Assembly (NCBI GenBank): GCA_039921525.1
Contig: JBDSBP010000342.1
Location: 1 to 5,220, forward strand
Length of the DNA: 5,220 nt
Source of the DNA: JADCRZ01 sp039921525
GTDB lineage: Bacteria; Bacteroidota; Bacteroidia; Chitinophagales; Chitinophagaceae
Direction of reading: 5' to 3'
Positions 1-4,958 of the stretch are shown here, one piece after another. The position numbers were made by a program, and so were the translations under genes. How positions within the stretch are numbered: position 1 is the first letter of the stretch; each line of letters opens with the position of its first letter. The notes beneath the pieces were generated by a model. The model was not told where the DNA came from. It did not search any database and was given only the letters and a program-made list of their open reading frames with translations.

Positions 1-7
1 AAATGAA

Positions 8-52
8 AAATGTGAAACTTTAAAAAGGTGTCATTCTTAAGGTTTCACATTT
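8..52. repeat. Inverted repeat, 16-bp arms
   Basis: Arms 8-23 and 37-52 pair over 16 positions, with a single T-G wobble (19 with 41) and a 13-nt loop. Pairing can continue outward at about 2-6 with 55-59 across a one-base bulge. The core is tgtgaaact against ggtttcaca. No T-run follows on either strand, so a terminator role is possible but unsupported. It is not obviously related to the other repeats in this spacer. Confidence 0.6.
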
Positions 53-133
53 ACTCATTCTTATAAAACTATTAATAAGTTCAGTCACTTTCTATAAAAG
101 ACTTTCGATGTGCCAATGACAAATATAGACGCT

Positions 134-164
134 GACTTCCGAAGTTTGTAAAACTTCGAAAGTC
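134..164 (-). repeat. Palindromic repeat copy A (TTCGAA hairpin)
   Basis: Arms 134-147 and 151-164 are 14 bp with a 3-base loop and one non-identical pair, which becomes a G-U wobble when read from the minus strand. Read that way it has the layout actttcgaagt, short centre, acttcggaagt. This is the layout of copy B at 190-218 in the opposite orientation. I believe such palindromes occur in many copies in Bacteroidota genomes, but that is recollection and not tested here. Confidence 0.7.
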
Positions 165-189
165 TGACATAGAGGGTTCTCAAATCCAA

Positions 190-218
190 ACTTTCGAAGT
201 CTAAAAGACTTCGGAAGT
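190..218 (+). repeat. Palindromic repeat copy B (TTCGAA hairpin)
   Basis: Arms 190-202 and 206-218 are 13 bp around an aaa loop. The one imperfect pair (194 with 214) is a G-U wobble on the plus strand, at the same relative place as in copy A but with the element inverted. An AT stretch at 225-241 follows about 6 bases later and ends in a run of T. A weak plus-strand terminator is therefore conceivable, but the spacing is too long for a standard one. Confidence 0.7.
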
Positions 219-257
219 CAAGCTAAAATATTTTATTTTTTCGGTCAGCCCCTGCTT

Positions 258-315
258 AAACCTATAATGTTTGAATCCATAGTGCCTGCACTAAAAACAC
301 AAACCTTATAGGTTT
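258..315. repeat. Nested inverted repeat with AACCTATAAGGTT-like arms
   Basis: Arms 258-273 and 300-315 match at 15 of 16 positions in inverted orientation. The enclosed 26 bases contain a second perfect stem, agtgc (281-285) with gcact (288-292). The right arm can also fold alone, aaacct (301-306) with aggttt (310-315). The element may therefore be one long stem or two tandem degenerate copies of a small palindrome. It has no coding potential. Its function is unknown. Confidence 0.6.
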
Positions 316-319
316 ATGC

Positions 320-351
320 GACAGTTTACCAATCGATCATTTAAAACTGTC
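320..351. repeat. Small inverted repeat, 8-bp arms
   Basis: The arms gacagttt (320-327) and aaactgtc (344-351) are perfectly complementary across a 16-base spacer that contains atcgat. It begins 4 bases after the nested repeat ending at 315, so the two could form adjacent stems in one transcript. An 8-bp match in AT-rich DNA is only modest evidence. Confidence 0.4.
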
Positions 352-383
352 ATTTTATAAACATATTAAGCTCGCTTTTTTAC

Positions 384-405
384 AAGTCTGAAAGACTCGG
401 AAGTC
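384..405 (+). repeat. Decayed copy of the TTCGAA palindromic repeat
   Basis: The segment matches the central and right part of copy B. It has aagtct, a 3-base loop gaa, then agactcggaagtc, which equals the right arm of copy B with one T deleted. The left part of the palindrome is missing, leaving only a 5-bp stem (385-389 with 393-397). It lies about 20 bases beyond the stop codon of the last gene. It looks like a degenerating repeat and not a terminator, since an A-rich rather than T-rich stretch follows it on the minus strand. Confidence 0.5.
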
Positions 406-424
406 AGCCCGAGATTCTATATTC

Positions 425-1078
425 CTAGGCGCCATACTTCGACTTCCACTCGCTGTATTTTCTTTTTTCGATGGATTCAATCAGGTTCCGGATCGTAGAG
501 GCCCAATAGTTACGAAAACCGAAAGCCATGCTTACTTTGCTTTCAACTCTTTCTGTCATGAGCATCTTTTTGCTTTTCATATCAATGAGAGTAACCCATA
601 TTGCCGCAGCTTTTTCCGATTTACTCATGGCTTCTACTACGAACAACAAACCAATGCCTGTTATGCCGCCATAATCAAATCCCTTAACGAGTGCACCGAT
701 ATCATTATCCTTTAGCCTGTGAAAATCACCAGTATTTGTCGATTTTATTTGTTCCGCGTTAACTTTTTCGTTTCTTTTTGCTACCATTCCAAGGTCGTGG
801 TCAACATTGCTTTTATGGAAGGCCCCTTTGAGGTCATATTTTTTAGCTTCGTTTACCACAACATCATTAATGCCTGTATACTGGCGATCGCGTATATCAA
901 TCTCGTTGGCAGCGGCATCATCAATCAGTTTTGCTTTGGTGAAATCTATGCCCAGGTAAAAAAGAGGCGTTTCACTGGAATTAAAAACATCTTTCAGGGC
1001 CTGAGCAGCACCAGTTTGTGATAACATACAAAAGAATAGGGAAATAAAAAGCCAATTGAATGTACGTGTACGTTTCAT
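425..1078 (-). CDS. Secreted or periplasmic protein of unknown function
   Basis: A 217-residue protein I cannot assign to a named family. Residues 1-25 form a typical signal peptide: basic MKRTRT, a hydrophobic core (WLFISLFFCML), then a polar stretch ending in small residues (TGAAQA), so signal peptidase I cleavage near residues 25-27 is likely. The Cys in the core is not in a good lipobox. The mature part is mixed alpha/beta, with a hydrophobic strand GIGLLFVVEA (141-150), another around AAAIWVTLIDM (157-167), and a basic C-terminal helix ending EWKSKYGA. I chose the ATG at 1078, not the in-frame ATG at 1123. The later start places the signal peptide at the N-terminus and lies 8 bases after the dehydratase stop, whereas the earlier one overlaps that gene and adds 15 polar residues. 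It is the last gene of the run and probably co-transcribed. A role in pigment export or envelope placement is only a guess from position. Confidence 0.8.
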   Translation of the reverse strand: MKRTRTFNWLFISLFFCMLSQTGAAQALKDVFNSSETPLFYLGIDFTKAKLIDDAAANEIDIRDRQYTGINDVVVNEAKKYDLKGAFHKSNVDHDLGMVAKRNEKVNAEQIKSTNTGDFHRLKDNDIGALVKGFDYGGITGIGLLFVVEAMSKSEKAAAIWVTLIDMKSKKMLMTERVESKVSMAFGFRNYWASTIRNLIESIEKRKYSEWKSKYGA

Positions 1079-1086
1079 GATTTCAT

Positions 1087-1506
1087 TTATTTTGTTTGTG
1101 TTAGAAAAATTTTCATTTCGCATTGAGCCAGCAGTTCATCATTGTGGTATATTTTCCCGGCTATTAATGTTACATTAAATACCTGGGTTACTATTGATAT
1201 TTCAGTTATTATGATATCCTTTATTTTTGGCAGTGAAAATATCTGCAGGTTATTAATCGCCCCTATATACCCAACGGATACAGGCTTGTTTTCTACTTTC
1301 GAAGTTTGCCCGGCACTGGCCGCCGCCGTCTGGGCTATATTTTCCACCAAACCCGGCTCGCGCAATACGCCTTCTTTCACAAAAATATTACCTTCCCTCA
1401 CTTCAAAACCCGTTCGGGTAAGCTTTTCATCTTTAAATAGCAGGCTATCTATCATCACAAAAGGTGGCCTTTGCGGGATAAGTGACAAGATGTTTGGGGT
1501 TATCAT
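1087..1506 (-). CDS. FabZ-like hotdog-fold 3-hydroxyacyl-ACP dehydratase
   Basis: 139 residues, about the length of FabZ and of the ApeP/COG4706-type dehydratases of aryl-polyene clusters. The N-terminal motif LIPQRPPFVMID (9-20) lines up with FabZ IPHRYPFLLVD. The hotdog helix is REPGLVENIAQTAAA (49-63), with Glu55 at the catalytic acidic position and the usual AQ pair. A glycine-rich strand VGYIGAINNLQIF (78-90) and the C-terminal strand CEMKIFL follow. The usual catalytic His of the first motif is Gln12. Expected role: removing water from 3-hydroxyacyl-ACP so that a trans double bond stays in the growing polyene, in the cytosol. It could instead be an inactive or partner subunit, or a thioesterase-like hotdog protein. 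The ATG at 1506 is the first start after an in-frame TAG that lies in the adjoining heptad array. The gene begins 35 bases after the acyltransferase stop and ends 8 bases before the secreted-protein gene. Confidence 0.85.
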   Translation of the reverse strand: MITPNILSLIPQRPPFVMIDSLLFKDEKLTRTGFEVREGNIFVKEGVLREPGLVENIAQTAAASAGQTSKVENKPVSVGYIGAINNLQIFSLPKIKDIIITEISIVTQVFNVTLIAGKIYHNDELLAQCEMKIFLTQTK

Positions 1507-1516
1507 ATTTGAAATG

Positions 1517-1544
1517 GCTATAGGCTATCAGCTATCGGCTCTCA
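1517..1544. repeat. Short array of four 7-bp units (GCTATCG type)
   Basis: Four head-to-tail heptamers on the plus strand: gctatag, gctatca, gctatcg, gctctca. They are the same unit family as the pair of arrays at 3999-4116. On the minus strand the first unit transcribed begins TGA, and that triplet is the stop codon of the acyltransferase gene. The array fills most of the 35-base gap before the dehydratase start and also supplies the in-frame TAG that bounds that start. Confidence 0.75.
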
Positions 1545-2426
1545 TTGCTGCCAAAAATTATAATAATTAAACCATTGAACCGGATATTGTTTTACTTTAT
1601 TTTCCATCTCAGCGGCAAAATCGTTTAACATTTGCTGCATCCTTTTTTCTTTTGCAGGATGGTCATAGTTCTTTATCCCGCTGGAAAAAAAGTGATAATG
1701 GAAATTGCTTTCTTTCATGGCAAATACAAAGGACACAGGGATTTTAAAAGTGGCGGCCAGCACAAACGGACCTATAGGAAACCTGGCTTCTTCGTTCAAA
1801 AAATCAGCTGTTAGTGTTTTATTGCCTTCCATGAACCTGTCGGCGTGCATACAAACCAGTTCATTGTTTTTGAAAGCCTCGTTTATTTCATAAATATGTG
1901 AGATATCATTATTCCTTATTACAATTACCCGCATATTTCTTTTTCCGGTAATAGTTGAAAGATATCCTTTGATCTGCTGATGCTCGTTATCCATCATCAC
2001 AATATTAATCCTGGTATTTAACCGTTTCAACAGGTGTCCGGCAATTTCCCAATTACCAATATGAGCGCTTAATAATAATCCGCCTTTTTGCATCTCCACT
2101 ATTTTCCTGAGATTATCCTCTCCGTCAAAATTATAGGTAAACTTATTGGGTATTCCTGACATAACCACCACTTTATCGATAATACTCTGACCGAGGAAAT
2201 AGAAGTTGCAGTAAATAGAAACCAGTGATTTTAAAAAACCATATCCGAGTTTATGACGAAAAAAAAAGAATAAGGGTTTGGTTGATTTAAATAGAAACAA
2301 AAAATAATAAAAAGCCACGAATCGTAACAGGAGATAAGCCGGCAATACCCCAAAATTTCTTAATATAATTACAAAAATCCGGTACCCTAATGGCGTTCCC
2401 CTTGATTTACCTTGCCACAATGGCAT
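1542..2426 (-). CDS. LpxL/HtrB-type lysophospholipid acyltransferase
   Basis: 294 residues, close to the usual 290-310 of the lipid A acyltransferase family (LpxL/LpxM, Pfam Lip_A_acyltrans). A hydrophobic N-terminal segment (about 16-47) would anchor it to the inner membrane. The family's catalytic HX4E motif is SAHIGNWEIAGH, with His122 and Glu127. Further on are the conserved ADRF (195-198) and FPIGPFVLAATFKIPV (216-231) segments that help form the acyl and acceptor sites. The gene lies inside a fatty-acid-like operon directly after its own ACP. It therefore more likely moves the ACP-bound polyene acyl chain to an acceptor lipid or resorcinol than takes part in general lipid A synthesis. 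The acceptor is not determined by sequence. Translation is coupled: the start overlaps the ACP stop by one base (TAATG). Codons 54-56 form a run of nine T (2259-2267). The stop lies in a repeat unit. Confidence 0.88.
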   Translation of the reverse strand: MPLWQGKSRGTPLGYRIFVIILRNFGVLPAYLLLRFVAFYYFLFLFKSTKPLFFFFRHKLGYGFLKSLVSIYCNFYFLGQSIIDKVVVMSGIPNKFTYNFDGEDNLRKIVEMQKGGLLLSAHIGNWEIAGHLLKRLNTRINIVMMDNEHQQIKGYLSTITGKRNMRVIVIRNNDISHIYEINEAFKNNELVCMHADRFMEGNKTLTADFLNEEARFPIGPFVLAATFKIPVSFVFAMKESNFHYHFFSSGIKNYDHPAKEKRMQQMLNDFAAEMENKVKQYPVQWFNYYNFWQQ

Positions 2427-2683
2427 TATACCAATTCTTTTGAATGTACCCTCGAAATAACATAGTCATAAAAATCCTGGAAAGTAGCGATCCCGGCAAA
2501 GTCTTCCGGTTTAACTTTAAAGGAAAAATTACTTTCAATAACTACAACCAGGTCAATATAATCAAGACTATCTAATCCCAATGTTTCTTTTAAATTTGCA
2601 TCCGGAGTTATGCTATCGGCCTCTGCTTCAAACTCTTCCACCAGGAAGTCATTTATTCTTTCAATTATTTCTACATTTTCCAT
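2426..2683 (-). CDS. Acyl carrier protein
   Basis: 85 residues, acidic, with the four-helix acyl carrier layout. The attachment site is LGLDSLDYIDLVVVIE (35-50), and Ser39 in the DSL motif should receive the 4'-phosphopantetheine arm. Helix II after it (DLVVVIESNF) is the recognition helix for partner enzymes. The later FKVKPEDFAGIATFQDFYDYV matches the usual loop and helix III/IV pattern. It starts 5 bases after the ketosynthase stop and overlaps the acyltransferase start by one base, so all three should be translated together. This argues for a dedicated carrier for the cluster and not the housekeeping AcpP, which usually sits beside fabF in a separate locus. The phosphopantetheinyl transferase it needs is not visible here. 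Confidence 0.93.
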   Translation of the reverse strand: MENVEIIERINDFLVEEFEAEADSITPDANLKETLGLDSLDYIDLVVVIESNFSFKVKPEDFAGIATFQDFYDYVISRVHSKELV

Positions 2684-2688
2684 GAGGG

Positions 2689-3912
2689 TCAGTTTATCAG
2701 TTTTCTTACTATAAGTGATGAGTTAGTTCCTCCAAAGCCAAATGAGTTGGACAAAAATACATCTATATCTTTTTCAATTGATTTTTCCACAATATTCAAG
2801 CGGGCAGAATCTTCATCAGGATTTTCGAAGTTAATATTGGGCGCAATAAAGTTGTTATGCATCATTAATAAAGAATAAACCATTTCACTGGCGCCCGCCA
2901 TCCAGCATTCATGTCCCGTCATTGATTTAGTTGAACTCACAAACGGTTTAGACACTCCAAAAATTGTATCGATGGCTTTTGCTTCGCTGGTATCACCGGC
3001 AGGTGTTGAGGTGGCATGTGCATTAATATAATCTACTTCGTTTGCCTGCATACCGGCATCTTTCAGTGCCATGGAAAGCGCCCTTACCGGCCCGTCTACT
3101 GTGGGATTTGAGATATGCTCCCCATTTGATGAAAATCCATAACCCACCAGTTCACCTAAAATTTTCGCGCCTCTTTTTGTAGCAGATTCAAGGCTCTCCA
3201 GGATTATTGTTGCTGCTCCTCCGCTTGGAATTAGTCCATCCCGATCCCGGTCAAAAGGCCTCGATGCTTTTTCCGGCGCGGATTCATGAACAGAGAATGC
3301 AGATAATGCATCAAAGTTTCCCATGGCAAAGTGGTTAACCTCCTGGGCCCCACCGCATATTATTCCCTTTTGTAACCCGCTTTTTATAAGCATGTACCCC
3401 ATACCGATAGCATGTGAACCGCTGGCGCATGCAGCACTGATCGTAAAATTCACCCCTTTCAATTTGAAAATGGTGGCCAGGTTCATTGTTACGGTTGAAT
3501 TCATGGTCTGAAATACCGATCCCGAACCCAGTAACATCGTGTCCTTTTTCTCCCTCAGGATATCGTTCGACTCTATAACCGGTTTTGCTGAACTATCATT
3601 ACCATATAAAATTCCAAATTCTTGCTGATCAAGATAATCCTGGTCTATGCCGGCATTTTTTAAGGCTTCCACAGTTGCTACATAAGCATATTCCCCCTGC
3701 TCGGGCAGCATCACTCTTGCCCTTCTGTCTAACAAGCCCTTCAATGCGGGCCGTTCAATATTCCCGGTTAACCCGGAACGGTATCCATAATCTTTGCGTA
3801 CCTGGTCGAGTCTTATGCCAGACCTGCCCTGATACAGGGAATTCCTGACCTCATCCAGCTCTTTCCCTATGCAAGAATAGATGCCCATGCCCGTAATCAC
3901 TACTCTGTTCAT
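2689..3912 (-). CDS. 3-oxoacyl-ACP synthase, FabB/FabF-type ketosynthase
   Basis: 407 residues, the normal length for a condensing enzyme of the FabB/F class. The Cys-His-His triad is complete: Cys162 in SAACASGSHAIG, His299 in NAHATSTPAGD and His334 in STKSMTGHE, with the conserved Lys329. The C-terminal glycine loop SNSFGFGGTNSSL (388-400) is present. It should condense acyl-ACP with malonyl-ACP by decarboxylation, lengthening the polyene by two carbons per round in the cytosol. The segment after His334 reads ECWMAGASE where housekeeping FabB/F has SLGAAG, which together with the neighbours points to a specialised pathway enzyme. The ATG at 3912 gives a standard N-terminus (VVITGMGIYSCIG). 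It begins 208 bases after the reductase stop and sits 5 bases before the ACP gene. A chain-length-factor partner may lie outside the window. Confidence 0.93.
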   Translation of the reverse strand: MNRVVITGMGIYSCIGKELDEVRNSLYQGRSGIRLDQVRKDYGYRSGLTGNIERPALKGLLDRRARVMLPEQGEYAYVATVEALKNAGIDQDYLDQQEFGILYGNDSSAKPVIESNDILREKKDTMLLGSGSVFQTMNSTVTMNLATIFKLKGVNFTISAACASGSHAIGMGYMLIKSGLQKGIICGGAQEVNHFAMGNFDALSAFSVHESAPEKASRPFDRDRDGLIPSGGAATIILESLESATKRGAKILGELVGYGFSSNGEHISNPTVDGPVRALSMALKDAGMQANEVDYINAHATSTPAGDTSEAKAIDTIFGVSKPFVSSTKSMTGHECWMAGASEMVYSLLMMHNNFIAPNINFENPDEDSARLNIVEKSIEKDIDVFLSNSFGFGGTNSSLIVRKLIN

Positions 3913-4120
3913 TTATGCATGTAAACTAAAGATTTATAAATCAATTTCCAGCTCGTTTTTGTATGAAATGTAATTTTTGAATGATGAAACAGCCGTGGGC
4001 TGTTGGCTATCGGCCTTCGGCTATCGGCTATCGGCCAGATGTATCTTTTATGCTTGAGATTATTCATAAATGAAACAAGCTGATAGCTGATAGCCGATAG
4101 CCGATAGCCGACAGCCTTCC
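3913..4120. other. 208-bp intergenic spacer inside the gene run
   Basis: This is the longest gap between genes. It contains the inverted pair of heptad arrays (3999-4116) and a simple AT-rich stretch (3913-3990) before the ketosynthase start. A 71-codon open frame spans it on the minus strand, but its peptide is just the repeat translated (GYRLSAISYQL-type) and it overlaps the repeats end to end, so I do not call it a gene. I see no convincing promoter. The large stem could weaken or separate expression of the ketosynthase from the reductase. Confidence 0.6.
3999..4116. repeat. Inverted pair of 7-bp tandem arrays forming a long stem
   Basis: The left arm (3999-4033) is five heptamers: gctgttg, gctatcg, gccttcg, gctatcg, gctatcg. 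The right arm (4081-4115) is tgatagc twice, cgatagc twice, then cgacagc. Read as its reverse complement, the right arm matches the left at 30 of 35 positions. A 47-base loop (4034-4080) separates them. The transcript could form a roughly 35-bp imperfect stem. The outer edge of the right arm is only 4-5 bases from the reductase stop codon. The same unit recurs at 1517-1544. The element looks like a dispersed Bacteroidota-type repeat and carries no gene of its own. Confidence 0.8.
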
Positions 4121-4849
4121 TCACGAATACAACCCCCCATTCACCGATAACACCTGGGCCGTTATATAGTCTGCCTCCCTGGAAGCCAGGAAACCAACGG
4201 CGTAAGCCACCTCTTCCGGTTTCCCAAATCTTTTAACAGGGATGATAGCCTGCAATTCCTTTTCATCCAATCCTTCGGTCATATCCGTTTTTATAAAACC
4301 TGGTGCTACCGCATTTACGGTAACTCCTCTCCGACCTATTTCCTGGGCCAGTGCCTTGGTGGCGCCGATCACTCCAGCCTTGGCGGCTGAATAATTGGTT
4401 TGACCCGGCAGCCCTTTTAAACCGGAAAGAGAAACGATATTTATTATTCGTCCAAACCTTTTAAGCAGCATCCCTTTTAACACCAGGCGGGTGACATAAA
4501 AAAACGCATCCAGGCTCGTTTTTATTACGTTATCCCATTGTTCATCTTTCATCCACATCATAAGACTATCATCTTTGATGCCTGCATTATTAATCAAAAC
4601 TTCAATCTCATTTTCCGGATTTCTTTCCAGCCAGTCACCCAGAATTTGCTGCACCTGTTCCCTGGAAGACACATCAAACTGCAATAGCTCACCATCTCCA
4701 CCCTGTTCTCTTATTTGCAAAAGAGTATAATTGGCTTCTATTGTATTTCCCTTAAAATTTACTAAAACAAAATAACCCATGGTGGCCATTTTCAAACAGA
4801 TTGCCCTGCCTATTCCTCTTGATCCGCCGGTTACTAGAGCACATTTCAT
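4121..4849 (-). CDS. 3-oxoacyl-ACP reductase, FabG-type short-chain dehydrogenase
   Basis: 242 residues, typical of FabG. The Rossmann dinucleotide motif is TGGSRGIG (7-14), and NNAG (87-90) follows. The catalytic residues are Ser140, Tyr153 and Lys157 (YSAAK), with the 13-residue Ser-Tyr spacing of E. coli FabG. The PGFIKTDM segment (183-190) and the C-terminal VNGG (236-239) are also standard. It should reduce 3-oxoacyl-ACP to 3-hydroxyacyl-ACP with NADPH in the cytosol, the step before dehydration to the polyene. The residue that is usually the fourth catalytic one, Asn in the TNL motif, is Ser112 (KTSLDAFF). The ATG at 4849 places the first beta strand (CALVTGG) directly at the N-terminus, as in the family. 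The gene lies 109 bases after the ammonia-lyase stop and is followed within a few bases by the heptad repeat. Its context points to a cluster-specific enzyme, not the housekeeping fabG. Confidence 0.93.
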   Translation of the reverse strand: MKCALVTGGSRGIGRAICLKMATMGYFVLVNFKGNTIEANYTLLQIREQGGDGELLQFDVSSREQVQQILGDWLERNPENEIEVLINNAGIKDDSLMMWMKDEQWDNVIKTSLDAFFYVTRLVLKGMLLKRFGRIINIVSLSGLKGLPGQTNYSAAKAGVIGATKALAQEIGRRGVTVNAVAPGFIKTDMTEGLDEKELQAIIPVKRFGKPEEVAYAVGFLASREADYITAQVLSVNGGLYS

Positions 4850-4861
4850 GGGTTATTCTTA

Positions 4862-4893
4862 TAAATTTATACGCTGGTTTATTTTTTGCCCAA
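4862..4893 (-). promoter_or_regulatory. Weak candidate Bacteroidota-type promoter before the reductase
   Basis: On the minus strand TTG (4893-4891) is followed after 21 bases by TAAATTTA (4869-4862). This resembles the Bacteroidota -33 TTG and -7 TAnnTTTG pair except for the last base. The -7 box lies within a 12-bp perfect palindrome, TATAAATTTATA (4860-4871). Start of transcription would be only a few bases before the reductase ATG, which gives an almost leaderless message. In AT-rich DNA such matches are common by chance, so this is a suggestion only. Confidence 0.2.
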
Positions 4894-4958
4894 CGGCTGA
4901 CTAAAAACTAAAAAGACGGTTCGACCTGGCGAGCCCTTTATTTGGTTGGCAATATTGT

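Larger units (their letters stand above)
1..424. other. Non-coding, repeat-dense region downstream of the gene run
   Basis: I see no credible coding region here on either strand. It follows the last gene of the minus-strand run and is filled with short inverted repeats, listed separately: 8-52, 134-164, 190-218, 258-315, 320-351 and a decayed copy at 384-405, plus a half-copy at 100-108 (gactttcga). The rest is AT-rich. No stem is directly followed by a T-run on the minus strand, so a classical intrinsic terminator for the operon cannot be assigned, although the stems could still stop or protect the transcript. The mixture suggests a site where several dispersed repeat families have accumulated next to the cluster. 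The gene beyond position 1 is not visible. Confidence 0.7.

Noticed and set aside
384..424. An intrinsic terminator just after the last gene
   Set aside because: The stem is only 5 bp and is followed on the minus strand by an A-rich stretch, not a T-run.
719..1021. A 100-codon plus-strand open frame opposite the secreted-protein gene
   Set aside because: The minus-strand frame has a signal peptide, fits the operon spacing and covers the whole interval; the plus-strand peptide has no recognisable features.
1079..1123. Upstream ATG at 1123 as the start of the secreted-protein gene
   Set aside because: It would overlap the dehydratase gene by 37 bases and place 15 polar residues before the signal peptide. 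The ATG at 1078 fits both spacing and signal peptide structure.
1142..1570. A 142-codon plus-strand open frame opposite the dehydratase
   Set aside because: It is the antisense shadow of a well-supported hotdog gene and its peptide resembles no family.
1517..4116. A CRISPR array or other spaced repeat system built on the 7-bp units
   Set aside because: The units are head-to-tail with no spacers and in just two places, so they are simple tandem repeats.
3909..4124. A 71-codon open frame on the minus strand spanning the reductase-ketosynthase spacer
   Set aside because: Its translation is the heptad repeat read through (GYRLSAISYQL near the start), it overlaps the reductase stop and ketosynthase start, and it shows no domain. 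It is a repeat artefact.
4850..4958. A terminator between the ammonia-lyase and reductase genes
   Set aside because: Only weak GC-containing pairings are possible and no stem followed by a T-run is seen; the genes are probably co-transcribed.
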